Notes under the pieces: model-generated
Seen by the model: only the letters and a program-made list of their open reading frames with translations
Told to the model about the DNA's origin: nothing
Database searches by the model: none
NCBI RefSeq assembly: GCF_000299875.1
Contig: NZ_AMRK01000005.1
Location: forward strand, 248,001-312,000
DNA from: Celeribacter baekdonensis B30
GTDB lineage: Bacteria; Pseudomonadota; Alphaproteobacteria; Rhodobacterales; Rhodobacteraceae
Length of the DNA stretch: 64,000 nucleotides
Reading direction: 5' to 3'
Position numbers and translations under genes: made by a program
In this document: positions 26,976-35,685 of the stretch, one piece after another
Layout of the letters: the number at the start of each line of letters is the position of its first letter
Numbering within the stretch: the first letter of the stretch is position 1

Positions 26976-29218
26976 TGCACCGTCTCCCCTTTGTCCACGG
27001 TGAAAAAGAAATCCTCGTCTGGGTCTTTGGCGACGATTTCATCAGGGACGGTTTGTGGCCCATTCAAAAAGACATTCGCGCCAAAATGCCGATGCATCCG
27101 CGCCAGTTTTTCCATCCGCCAGCCAGTCAACTCCTGGTAAAACGCGGCGTAGTTTTCTGTGGCACGCAGCGCGTCGATTTTCTCGCGGTGCGCTTTGACA
27201 CAGGCCTCATGCTGAGCGCGGATGTCAGGGTCGGCCATCAGGCGGTCAAATTCCACCTGCAACTGCGGGATCATCCGCTGAATCGAAGTTTCTTGCTCGT
27301 AATTGTTGTTCATGCGGAACCAATAGGCCAGCCCCTGATCGCGGTCCACATGGTTCACCCGGCCCCGGTCGCGTTTGACCAAAAAGCTTTCGGCCGAGCG
27401 CACGGCATAGTGATTGAGCTGCACCACGTCATAGCCATAGGTCGAGGCATTCGAACGCCAAGCGTTGCGAAACTCGTTTTTCGGCATCGGCTTGGCCGAG
27501 CCGTTGTACCAGCGGATTTTGTCCCAGATTTGCGGTTTCAGCCCCTTGGGCCGATGCACGCCGAGTTTTTTGAACAGGCCGACATTTTTAAACAGGGTTT
27601 TAAAGCCCCAGGCCTGATGCGGTTTGTTGGCAAACTCCGGCGCACAGCGATCAAACTGCGCCAAGAGGAATGCGTCCTCATACTCATGCACATCAGCATT
27701 GCCGAACAGCCGCCATGTGCAGGAAATCAGGTTGGCATCGGGCACCACATCAAACAGCGCGCTCATCGTGCCATCCCCGACTTTGATGTTGATGAACTCA
27801 TCCACATCCATCGAAATCGCCCAATCCGCGCCCGTCACCACCTCTTCGTTCTCGGCACTTTGCAAGGCGTGGTGCTGTGGTTTGAGGCCCGTGTCGTGGA
27901 ACTTATTGTCGCGGTGTTGGACATAGCCCTTGGCTTGCAACAGGTCCAAAAACGTGTCGGTGCCATCCGTGCAATCATTGGTGTAGACCAAAAATCCCTC
28001 GACCCCGATGGCGCGGTGATAGGCGATCCATTCCAAAATGAACGGGCCTTCGTTTTTCATACAGGTGACAATCGCCACCGAATTGTCGCCGCGAGGCGGT
28101 TTGGCCACCTTTTCTTCGGGCATCAAAATCGGTTTGTGACCCCATTCCGAGGCGGCCATGTCAATGAGCGCCTGCGCATGAATAAGCGAGGCTTTCGGCA
28201 CGATCCGCGACACGGTGGGCGCGACGTGGCGCAGCGCCATGTAGCGGTAAAACCCGTAGCGCGTGGTTGGTTCGACCCCGCCGACCCGAACCAGCCGAAA
28301 CACCGCCCCCTCGGGCAGTTTGGCGGGGGCCACACACCAGCGCCCCCGGCGCTTTTTCTCATCGAACTGGACGCAAACGTGATCGCCAAACTGTACCGTG
28401 TCGCCCTCGCGCACCCGCCATGGATAACATTGCTGGCCGATCAGTTGCACAACCCCATGTTCGGCCTCTTGTGCCAGATCGAACACGGAGCCTTCGGGGG
28501 CGGGCGGGATCAGGTCATAGACCTCGATGTTGGCCACGGCGCGGGCCTGATGCAAATACAGGTGCCGCAGGATTTCATAGACCAAGACATCCGCCAAAGG
28601 CGCGCTCCACGGATCGGCCTCGGGCACCTCCATCCGGTCCTTGCCGGGCGCGCCGGGGGTGACATAGGGATGGGTTTCAGAGGGCAAATGGGGATGGCCC
28701 AGCGGCACATCACAATTCACCAAAACCACCGCCATATCGCCACTCAGCTCCGGTAGCCCCTTGGCCAAAGCCTCGGCAAACCCACCATCCGCGCCGGGAC
28801 GTGCCCGGTCCAAAATCACCGCCCCGTTCATGCCCTGATGCACCGCGTGATAGCGCAGCCACTCCAAAACCACCTCCGCGCTCTCGCCATTGCGGGTGGA
28901 GAGCGCCACGTTGCGCCCGGCCATATGCGCGGGCTCGGGGGTGATCGGGGTGATGTCGCAAAGCGCCCCTTGGAAATAGGCGCGGATGCCCTCGGGTGGG
29001 ACAGTGCCGGTGATCCAGGGCGCATCGCCGACGGATTTCAATTCAGCATCCAGCAACAGGTTTTGTGCCACCGCCTCGCTCATCTGAGTGCTGCGGCTGA
29101 AAAACAATTCGGCCTTGCCACTTTCAAGCCCGATGGCTGCCAAAAGCGTGGCGGGGCCAAGTGTGCGGTGGGTCAGGGTGCGTGTGATGAGGTGGGTCAT
29201 GGGGGAGGAGGGGCTCAT
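26972..29218 (-). CDS. Glycosyltransferase family 2 protein with a degenerate duplicated N-terminal domain
   Basis: About 748 residues. From about residue 390 there is a full GT2 (Glyco_tranf_2_4 type) domain: VAIVTCMKNEGPFILEWIAY, TNDCTDGTDTFLDLL, the D-x-D motif in SMDVDEFINI, and WRLFGNADVHEYED. Residues near 90 (NVALSTRNGESAEVVLEWLR) follow the same pattern without the asparagine-glutamate and aspartate motifs, so the N-terminal half looks like a decayed copy. The ATG at 29218 is chosen, 8 bases after the upstream stop; an ATG at 29200 is possible. It probably transfers a sugar to a surface polymer. Confidence 0.8.
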   Translation of the reverse strand: MSPSSPMTHLITRTLTHRTLGPATLLAAIGLESGKAELFFSRSTQMSEAVAQNLLLDAELKSVGDAPWITGTVPPEGIRAYFQGALCDITPITPEPAHMAGRNVALSTRNGESAEVVLEWLRYHAVHQGMNGAVILDRARPGADGGFAEALAKGLPELSGDMAVVLVNCDVPLGHPHLPSETHPYVTPGAPGKDRMEVPEADPWSAPLADVLVYEILRHLYLHQARAVANIEVYDLIPPAPEGSVFDLAQEAEHGVVQLIGQQCYPWRVREGDTVQFGDHVCVQFDEKKRRGRWCVAPAKLPEGAVFRLVRVGGVEPTTRYGFYRYMALRHVAPTVSRIVPKASLIHAQALIDMAASEWGHKPILMPEEKVAKPPRGDNSVAIVTCMKNEGPFILEWIAYHRAIGVEGFLVYTNDCTDGTDTFLDLLQAKGYVQHRDNKFHDTGLKPQHHALQSAENEEVVTGADWAISMDVDEFINIKVGDGTMSALFDVVPDANLISCTWRLFGNADVHEYEDAFLLAQFDRCAPEFANKPHQAWGFKTLFKNVGLFKKLGVHRPKGLKPQIWDKIRWYNGSAKPMPKNEFRNAWRSNASTYGYDVVQLNHYAVRSAESFLVKRDRGRVNHVDRDQGLAYWFRMNNNYEQETSIQRMIPQLQVEFDRLMADPDIRAQHEACVKAHREKIDALRATENYAAFYQELTGWRMEKLARMHRHFGANVFLNGPQTVPDEIVAKDPDEDFFFTVDKGETVH

Positions 29219-29226
29219 GCCTTGGG

Positions 29227-30243
29227 TCAGGCCTCTGGTGTCAGGGTTTTGAGCCGCGCCAGATGCGCGGCCAATTGCGTTGGGCCGGGCGGGGTGGAGC
29301 CGCCCATGAGGGTCAGTTGCCACATCAATTCCACCACATCGCGTCGCGACAACAAGGTTTTGAGCCGCGCGCGATGGGCGGCGACACTGGCCTTATGCAA
29401 CGGCTCAAACGCCGCCATTTCGGCACGCACAGCATGGGCCACGGGCCGCATGGCGGCGATGCGTGTGTCTGAGGTGACGTTAAAATTCCGTTCGGCCCAA
29501 TAGCCCGCGCCGATCGGCTTTTGCATATGATTGGGCAGGCCGCGCGCGGATTTGAGCACGAATTCTTCGATCGACCGCACGGAGTAATGATTGAGCCAAG
29601 CGCGCTCTTTTTCATGCGGCACGCCGAACAGGTTGATCCGGGCTTGGGCCATGGCAAAGGCCGTGGGCAAGGCGGCGCCACTCGCGGACACCCAATTTGG
29701 CAGATCTTGGTCCTTGGGGTTTTTCGGACGATGCACGCCCAAGTCACGAAAGGCTTTGGGCCGGTGCAGCGTTTTAAAAAAATGCGCCAGGGGCAAGGCG
29801 ATGCCGTCAGGCGCAGCCATGGTAAAGCGCTCGGGCACCGGCACATCATCCCATGTGCCAAACCCGTTGTTGCCAAACAGATGCCAGCGCAGCGGCATCG
29901 CGTCTGCCGTCTCTGGCATCAATTCCGCGACAGACCTGGGGTCTTGCATCACCAGATACTCATCGACATCAAAAAACAGCGCCAGATCGGCGCTCCGGTA
30001 GCGTTTGTGTTTGGACAGGAGTTTCATCGCCTGCCATTGCACCGATTTTTCGCCCTTGGGCACAAAAGGCACATGGGTGATGAGACCCGCCGCGTCCAAG
30101 GCATCGAGCATCTGATCACTGCCGTCGGTGCAGTCATGTGAGGCGATGAGAAAATGGGTAAAACCGGCGGCTTTATGATGGGCGAGCCAATCCAGAAGCC
30201 AAGGCCCCTCGTCGCGGATGCATGTGATCGCGAGTGTGTTCAC
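29227..30243 (-). CDS. Glycosyltransferase family 2 protein
   Basis: A 338-residue enzyme starting LAITCIRDEGPWLLDWLAHH, then SHDCTDGSDQMLDAL and the D-x-D in LFFDVDEYLVM, WHLFGNNGFGTWDD and LNHYSVRSIEEFVLKS. This is the Glyco_tranf_2_4 group, closely related in plan to the C-terminal half of the next gene, which suggests duplication within the locus. The start codon is GTG at 30243, after a weak GGTTAAGG. It is the first gene of the minus-strand glycan operon and is divergent from the glycosyltransferase-sulfotransferase gene. Confidence 0.85.
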   Translation of the reverse strand: MNTLAITCIRDEGPWLLDWLAHHKAAGFTHFLIASHDCTDGSDQMLDALDAAGLITHVPFVPKGEKSVQWQAMKLLSKHKRYRSADLALFFDVDEYLVMQDPRSVAELMPETADAMPLRWHLFGNNGFGTWDDVPVPERFTMAAPDGIALPLAHFFKTLHRPKAFRDLGVHRPKNPKDQDLPNWVSASGAALPTAFAMAQARINLFGVPHEKERAWLNHYSVRSIEEFVLKSARGLPNHMQKPIGAGYWAERNFNVTSDTRIAAMRPVAHAVRAEMAAFEPLHKASVAAHRARLKTLLSRRDVVELMWQLTLMGGSTPPGPTQLAAHLARLKTLTPEA

Positions 30244-30622
30244 CCTTAACCTACCCGTAGCTGCGGCGCATGGTCCGCGCGTAACTCTTGTGCGACTCTG
30301 TCATTCGGCACCGTGACGGAGCCTGATGTCCAAACTGTGCCAGATGCCTGCCAAGTTCGACCGTTTCGGCCCTGTTTTTCTGGCCTTTGTGGTCTCATAT
30401 GGCCCGGGCCAAGTCAAGCGCGCGGGAGCAAAGGTCTTGGGTCGGTCTCGGCCTAGACCTATGTTTCGCGCTCAGAGTGCGCATTTGTGTCGCAATCGGT
30501 TGAAGTGGTGCGGCGGTGCCGCAGTTGTTTTCCCATTCGAAACAATGCTGTTTTCAACTGTATTTTGGGATGCTTCTGCGATATGCGTCACAGTCGATAG
30601 TCTTTTGCTCTGGAAGGGAAAA
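30244..30622. other. Divergent intergenic region, no gene seen
   Basis: This 379-base region separates two divergent glycan genes. An open frame in phase with the downstream gene reaches 30326, but its predicted peptide is low-complexity and the proper start with GGAAGGGAAA is at 30623. It must hold the promoters for both directions. The last 100 bases are locally AT-rich. No clear operator was recognised. Confidence 0.5.
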
Positions 30623-32491
30623 ATGGCACAGTTACCAGTGATCGGTGCGTTGTGGATGGAAGGTCCGCTGAGTTACCTCGAACAGCTTTGTCTGAAATCC
30701 TTTGTCGATGCAGGGCATAAGGTCGTTCTGTATCATTACGGGCCGCTTGAGAACGTCCCAGAGGGGATCGAGCTTGGCGATGCCAATGAATTCCTGCCGC
30801 AGACGAATTTCCTGCAACATGAACGCACCGGCTCGCCCGCGCTGCATTCCGATCTCTTCCGCTATAAAATGTTGGAAAAAAGCGACAATGTGATCTGGGC
30901 CGACACGGACGCCTATTGCATGCGCCCGTTTGAGACCGAGACCGGCCACTATTTTGGTTGGGAAAGCGACAAACACATCAACGGTGGTGTGCTGGGTCTG
31001 CCGAAAGACAGTGATGCGTTGAAGGCGCTGTTGGAGTTCACCTCCGACGAGTTTTCGATCCCAAGTTATTACGGCGAGAAATACCAAGCCGAGTTGGAAC
31101 AAAAAAAGGCCGAGGGCACGCCGGTCCACGCCTCTGAACAACCATGGGGCGTCTGGGGGCCACATGCGGTCAGCCATTTCTTGCACCAAACCGGCGAAGA
31201 AAAATACGCTTTCCCACAGGAGGTGCTCTATCCGTTCACCTTCAAAGACCGCCGGATCATGTTGAAACGCGACGTCGATGTGTCGCCCTATGTGACCGAC
31301 AAAACCACCTCTGTGCACCTCTATGGTCGCCGGATGCGGATGCGTTTGATCGAGAAAGAGGGCGGCGCACCGCACCCGAAATCCTTCCTCGCCTCGCTGT
31401 TGCGCAAGCATGACATTGATCCGGCCAAAGCGCCGATCATGACCCGCCACAAACCGCAGCTCGATGACAGTGCGGTCAAAGACACCGCCGCCAAAGACAA
31501 CAAGGCGAAACCCTCCGACCCCGCGCAGGGTTTGGTCATTGGCGACCCGGCCTTTATGGCGCGGATTGGTCTTGAGGCTCTCAAAGGCGATAAATCTTTT
31601 GGTCAGGTTGCCAAAGAATTTAAGGTCGATAACAAACTGGTCCGCGCGTGCCGCGACCGTATTCGCGACCATGCCAGCGACCTGTTCGTTCCGGTCGACG
31701 TGGGCGGTGTTTCCGCCTCCGATCTGATGGCGAATTACATCCATCGCCGGCATTTCCTGCAAACCGCGAACCTGTCGGCCTTTACCCCGCCGGGATCGAA
31801 GTTTTTGTTTATGAAGACCTCAAAAGCGGCCTGTTCGACGGTGATGGCCACCTTGATCCGGCAAATGGCACGGGCGCGGGGCGACGAGGGAAATGGCGTG
31901 ATGGAAACGCTGAATTCGGTCCACTCCCCACCCGCCAACCTGGTGATGAGCGGTTTGAAAGCCTTGAACGAACAGATGATCATGAACGCTTTGGCGGACC
32001 CGGATGTGTTCAAATTCACCGTGATCCGCGACCCGATCAGCCGCACCGTGTCGGCCTGGGCCGATAAGATCGACGGCAATGAAAAAGAAAAAGGCCGCCT
32101 GATGCGCTATCTTGGGCGCGACGAGAACAGCAATATCACCCTCAAACAATTCATCGCGCTTCTGGCCGAGGATGAGGGCGCGCGTGATCTGGACCGGCAT
32201 TGGCGGCTTCAGCGCAAAGAGACCAGCTATGATTTGATCGACTATGATTACATCGGGCTGGTGGAAGAGATGGATGCGGCGATGGAGAAAATCGTTGGCA
32301 CCTGTTTTGGTACAGAAGCTGCGGGGGAGATCGTCGACACAAGGCGCACCCTTGGCCACAAAACCAAATCCTCTGAACTGATCAAGACCCTGTCTGCGAA
32401 GGATTTGAAAAATCTCGAAAAGGCCTTTGGCCCCGATTTCGAAATGTATGAAGAGGTCAAAGCCCGGCTGAGCCAATCCGCCGCCGCGTGA
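30623..32491 (+). CDS. Glycosyltransferase - HTH - sulfotransferase fusion protein
   Basis: About 622 residues in three parts. Residues 1-260 are a glycosyltransferase with the D-x-D motif in IWADTDAYCMRPF (D94, D96). Residues 311-355 (31553-31687) read FMARIGLEALKGDKSFGQVA and continue to SDLF; this matches, over 45 residues without gaps, the helix-turn-helix pattern of IS3 OrfA transposase proteins as I know them. Residues 390-622 are a sulfotransferase-2-like domain with P-loop FMKTSKAACST (about 397-406) and a PAPS 3'-phosphate motif VIRDPISRTVSAW (about 468-480). GGAAGGGAAA precedes the ATG. It probably acts on surface polysaccharide; the role of the HTH-like segment is unknown. Confidence 0.8.
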   Translation: MAQLPVIGALWMEGPLSYLEQLCLKSFVDAGHKVVLYHYGPLENVPEGIELGDANEFLPQTNFLQHERTGSPALHSDLFRYKMLEKSDNVIWADTDAYCMRPFETETGHYFGWESDKHINGGVLGLPKDSDALKALLEFTSDEFSIPSYYGEKYQAELEQKKAEGTPVHASEQPWGVWGPHAVSHFLHQTGEEKYAFPQEVLYPFTFKDRRIMLKRDVDVSPYVTDKTTSVHLYGRRMRMRLIEKEGGAPHPKSFLASLLRKHDIDPAKAPIMTRHKPQLDDSAVKDTAAKDNKAKPSDPAQGLVIGDPAFMARIGLEALKGDKSFGQVAKEFKVDNKLVRACRDRIRDHASDLFVPVDVGGVSASDLMANYIHRRHFLQTANLSAFTPPGSKFLFMKTSKAACSTVMATLIRQMARARGDEGNGVMETLNSVHSPPANLVMSGLKALNEQMIMNALADPDVFKFTVIRDPISRTVSAWADKIDGNEKEKGRLMRYLGRDENSNITLKQFIALLAEDEGARDLDRHWRLQRKETSYDLIDYDYIGLVEEMDAAMEKIVGTCFGTEAAGEIVDTRRTLGHKTKSSELIKTLSAKDLKNLEKAFGPDFEMYEEVKARLSQSAAA

Positions 32492-32511
32492 TCAATTCGT
32501 CAGAAACAGTC

Positions 32512-32545
32512 AAAACGGATCGGGGATCAATACCCGATCCGTTTT
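32512..32545. terminator. Intrinsic terminator between convergent genes
   Basis: A perfect 13-base stem: AAAACGGATCGGG (32512-32524) and CCCGATCCGTTTT (32533-32545), with an 8-base loop. It overlaps the 3' end of the AbrB family gene on the minus strand and has A/T runs on both sides, so it can act in both directions. Confidence 0.9.
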
Positions 32546-33639
32546 GCGATTTTGGTCAACAGCGTTGGCGCCACGGCCACGATGATCACGATCCGCACGA
32601 GGTGATGGATCGAGATATAGGCGACTTCTGCATTCATCGCCAAAGCCACCAAGGACATTTCGGTTAAGCCCCCCGGCGCATAGGCCAAAAGCACTTGTTC
32701 CACGGTTTGCCCAAACAAAGTGTGAAACAGCATGGCCACCGCCAGCGACAGCGCCATCATCAAAAGCGTGCCACCCAAAGTGAGCAACAGCGTTTGGGCC
32801 ACAAGCCGCCCCCCAGCGCCCTTGAACCGCGCGCCCATGGACGAACCAAGGATCACCTGTGCTGCCACGATGATTAACGCCGGGGGCGAGGAATGGGTCA
32901 GCCCGGAAATATGCGCGGCCGCTGACAACAAGAGCGGCCCCAAAAGTCCGGGTGCAGGCAGGCGGAGTTTGCCGCCAATCCATGCGCCCAAAACCGCACA
33001 GCCGATCAGGATCAAGGCACTTAAAGCCGTCATCGACGTGGCCGGGCCCGAGGCCAAGGACACGCCACGGACCTCATAGCCCAGGATCACCCGAAACCAC
33101 AGCGCGATGATCGAGATCGACACGACGATCCGCCCGGCATGGGCCAGAATGATCCGCTTTTCATCGCCGCCGAGCGCGCCGCCAATCACCGTCATCTCAT
33201 TGAGGCCGCCGGGCATGGCGGAGAAAAACGCGGTGATCGGATCAAGCCGCCCGACCTTGATGTAAAACGGCACCACCAGCGCCGCAGCCATCGCCAGATA
33301 GATCGACAGCCCCGCCAAGGAGAGGCCCCAACGCGCCAGATGGTGAAAGGTCTCGGGGGTGAAACTTGACCCAAGCATCACCCCGATCACCGGGATCACG
33401 ATCGGGCGCAAGGCGTTTGGCGCCTCAAGCGGCGCGCCCGCCATCACGCAGGTGAAAATCACCAACATCGGCCCAAGCATCCACGGCAAGGGCAAATGTG
33501 CCAGATAAAATCCGGTGCCGCCCGCGGCACCGAGGCACAGGGTCAGCACGATCAGCGCAAGACGCTTGGGGTCGGGGCGTGTGGGGGACAGGGGCTGGGG
33601 CAAGGTAACGACCTCGGCTCTTTCGGTTGGGGGCACCAT
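32527..33639 (-). CDS. AbrB family membrane protein (AbrB duplication type)
   Basis: About 370 residues with ten or so hydrophobic helices. The duplicated signature is visible twice: [14 protein letters not shown] with [16 protein letters not shown] in the first half, and [16 protein letters not shown] with [20 protein letters not shown] in the second. This is the inner-membrane family named after E. coli AbrB, once annotated as ammonia monooxygenase; it is not the DNA-binding AbrB. The open frame begins 135 bases upstream, but that extension is arginine- and proline-rich and ends just before a natural start at 33639. It is divergent from phnC, 188 bases away. Confidence 0.85.
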   Translation of the reverse strand: MVPPTERAEVVTLPQPLSPTRPDPKRLALIVLTLCLGAAGGTGFYLAHLPLPWMLGPMLVIFTCVMAGAPLEAPNALRPIVIPVIGVMLGSSFTPETFHHLARWGLSLAGLSIYLAMAAALVVPFYIKVGRLDPITAFFSAMPGGLNEMTVIGGALGGDEKRIILAHAGRIVVSISIIALWFRVILGYEVRGVSLASGPATSMTALSALILIGCAVLGAWIGGKLRLPAPGLLGPLLLSAAAHISGLTHSSPPALIIVAAQVILGSSMGARFKGAGGRLVAQTLLLTLGGTLLMMALSLAVAMLFHTLFGQTVEQVLLAYAPGGLTEMSLVALAMNAEVAYISIHHLVRIVIIVAVAPTLLTKIAKRIGY

Positions 33640-33745
33640 ACTGTGCTCAGGGCATGGAGCAAGGTAAGTTGCACGGTTTTTGCGCACATGGGTTCTGCGT
33701 GATCTGCGATTTTGGCGCTGAGGCGCGAAAAGAGGGGCAGGGGGG

Positions 33746-33774
33746 CTGTTACAAATCTTTTGCCGGAGCGTCAC
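33746..33774 (+). promoter_or_regulatory. Candidate tandem Pho box upstream of phnC
   Basis: CTGTTAC (33746-33752), CTTTTGC (33757-33763) and GCGTCAC (33768-33774) recur at an exact 11-base period, which is the layout of PhoB sites (7-base half sites with 4-base spacers, consensus CTGTCAC/T). The first and third copies match well, the middle one poorly. It lies 54 bases before phnC, as expected for phosphate-starvation control. Confidence 0.6.
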
Positions 33775-33827
33775 AAAGAGGTTTCAGACTCTGTGCTTTA
33801 TCCCCGCAACGAGATGAGGGGATCAGA

Positions 33828-34652
33828 ATGCTCGAAGTCAAAGGCCTGACAAAGCGGTTTGGGGGCAACCTCGCCGTGGACAACGTCAGCTTTCGCGTGG
33901 ACCGCCCGATGATGATCGGGATCATTGGCCGTTCTGGTGCGGGCAAATCGACTTTTTTGCGGATGATGAACCGGCTGACCGAGGCGTCTGAGGGTGTTTT
34001 GGCCTTTGAGGGGCGCAATGTGTTGCCGCTCGCGGGGAAGGCCAAGCGTGAATGGCAATCGACCTGCGCGATGATTTTTCAACAGTTCAACCTTGTGCCG
34101 CGGATGGATGTGGTTTCGAACGTGCTGCATGGCACGTTGGGCCGCCGCTCGACCCTGGCGACGATGTTCAACCTCTATCCCGAGAGCGACATTCACCAAG
34201 CCATCGACATTCTCGACCGTCTGGGCATCGCCCAACATGCCGAGAAACGCGCCGAGGCGCTGTCTGGCGGACAACAACAACGGGTCGCGATTGCGCGCGC
34301 GTTGATGCAAGACCCGAAAGTGATCTTGGCTGATGAACCGATCGCCTCGCTCGATCCGATGAATGCCCAAACCGTGATGGAAGCACTTAGACGCATCCAT
34401 GACGAGGACGGCCGCATGGTCATCGCCAACCTTCATACGCTCGACACCGCGCGGCGCTATTGCGACCGCATCATCGGGATGCGTGACGGGCGCGTCGTGT
34501 TTGACGGCACCCCCGCACAGCTCACAACCGGTGTGGCGCGCGACATTTATGGCGCGGGCGCGGATTTTTCCGAGGCCGCCACATCCACCGAAATTCGCGA
34601 TCACCACGACATTGAAGCGGCCGAAATCCGCAATGCCGAAGTCGCGATCTAA
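33828..34652 (+). CDS. phnC: Phosphonate ABC transporter ATP-binding protein
   Basis: A 274-residue ABC ATPase. Walker A is GRSGAGKST, the Q-loop is in [18 protein letters not shown], the signature is [15 protein letters not shown] and Walker B is [30 protein letters not shown] is specific to PhnC. It energises uptake of phosphonates with PhnD and PhnE. GAGGGGATCAG precedes the ATG at 33828; the frame is open further upstream but through the Pho box region. It is the first gene of phnCDE1E2. Confidence 0.95.
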   Translation: MLEVKGLTKRFGGNLAVDNVSFRVDRPMMIGIIGRSGAGKSTFLRMMNRLTEASEGVLAFEGRNVLPLAGKAKREWQSTCAMIFQQFNLVPRMDVVSNVLHGTLGRRSTLATMFNLYPESDIHQAIDILDRLGIAQHAEKRAEALSGGQQQRVAIARALMQDPKVILADEPIASLDPMNAQTVMEALRRIHDEDGRMVIANLHTLDTARRYCDRIIGMRDGRVVFDGTPAQLTTGVARDIYGAGADFSEAATSTEIRDHHDIEAAEIRNAEVAI

Positions 34653-34715
34653 TCGCTTTCATCCCGGCGCGCCTCTTACCGAACCTTGGGCGGGCCATAC
34701 AACCTGGAGAGACAG

Positions 34716-35621
34716 ATGAAAAACCTGCTTGCTGCTGTTCTTGCGACCACCGCCTTTGTCGGCGCGGCGCATGCTCAAGAGATCAAAGAATTCAACATCG
34801 GCCTTTTGGGCGGCGAAAACGCCCAAGACCGTCTGAATTCCAACGAATGCCTGCGCGCCTATGCCGAAGAGGCCCTTGGCGTTCCGGTCAAACTTTTTGC
34901 CCCCGCCGATTATAACGGCGTGATGCAGGGCCTTTTGGGCGGCACAATCGATATGGCCTGGCTCGGCGCGTCCTCCTACGCGGGGATCTATGTGCAAGAC
35001 CCAGAGGCTGTTGAGCCGGTTTTGGTGAAAATCAACCTTGATGGCTCCTATGGCTACCACTCCATTGGCTTTGCCCGCAAAGAGACTGGCATCACCTCGC
35101 TCGACGACATGGCTGGCAAGAGCTTTGGCTTTGGCGATCCGAACTCCACCTCCGGCTATCTGATCCCCTCCATCGAAATCCCGCAGTACAAAGACGGTAT
35201 CACCATGGAGTCCGGCGACTATTTCGGTGAGGTTAAATTCACCGGTGGTCACGAACAGACCATCGTTGCCGTCAACAATGGCGATATCGACGCTGGCGTG
35301 ACCTGGGCCGATGGCCAGGGCGCATGGGAAGACGGGTACAACTCCGGTGCCTTCCGCAAGGCCGTGGACGCGGGTCTTGTGGACATGAACGATTTCGTGG
35401 AAATCTGGCGCTCCAAACCGATCCCTGAGGGTCCGGTTGTGCTGCGCAAATCTTTGCCGGCTGATGTCAAAGCCACCATGACCGCGCTGGTCGAAAATAT
35501 GATCAACACCGACGCCGATTGCACCTACGGCATGGCTGCGGGCGAAACCTTGGGCTTCCAGCCGATCACCCATGCCGCCTACGAATCCATCGTGGCCGCA
35601 CGTCTGTCGCAAGCCAACTGA
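34716..35621 (+). CDS. phnD: Phosphonate ABC transporter substrate-binding protein
   Basis: A 301-residue periplasmic binding protein with signal peptide MKNLLAAVLATTAFVGAAHA. FNIGLLGGENAQDRLNSNEC, AWLGASSYAGIY and SFGFGDPNSTSGYLIPSIEI are typical of PhnD. It captures phosphonates, and in some relatives phosphite or phosphate, for the PhnCE transporter. CTGGAGAGACAG precedes the start at 34716. It lies 63 bases after phnC and is followed by a terminator-like hairpin before phnE, which would allow it to be made in excess over the membrane parts. Confidence 0.94.
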   Translation: MKNLLAAVLATTAFVGAAHAQEIKEFNIGLLGGENAQDRLNSNECLRAYAEEALGVPVKLFAPADYNGVMQGLLGGTIDMAWLGASSYAGIYVQDPEAVEPVLVKINLDGSYGYHSIGFARKETGITSLDDMAGKSFGFGDPNSTSGYLIPSIEIPQYKDGITMESGDYFGEVKFTGGHEQTIVAVNNGDIDAGVTWADGQGAWEDGYNSGAFRKAVDAGLVDMNDFVEIWRSKPIPEGPVVLRKSLPADVKATMTALVENMINTDADCTYGMAAGETLGFQPITHAAYESIVAARLSQAN

Positions 35622-35639
35622 GATCATTTGATCTGACCA

Positions 35640-35669
35640 AGACCCCGCGCTTTGGTGCGGGGTCTTTTT
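35640..35669 (+). terminator. Intrinsic hairpin between phnD and phnE
   Basis: AGACCCCGC (35640-35648) pairs with GCGGGGTCT (35657-35665) around GCTTTGGT, followed by a run of T to 35669. Because the downstream phnE genes are needed for the same transporter, it probably acts as a partial terminator that raises phnD transcript over the permease transcripts. Confidence 0.85.
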
Positions 35670-35685
35670 ACAAGGACCTCCCGAC

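Noticed and set aside
26765-28756. 663-codon plus-strand open frame
   Set aside because: Lies antisense to the GT2 gene, which has clear motifs and operon overlaps; the plus-strand translation is histidine-, arginine- and glycine-rich shadow.
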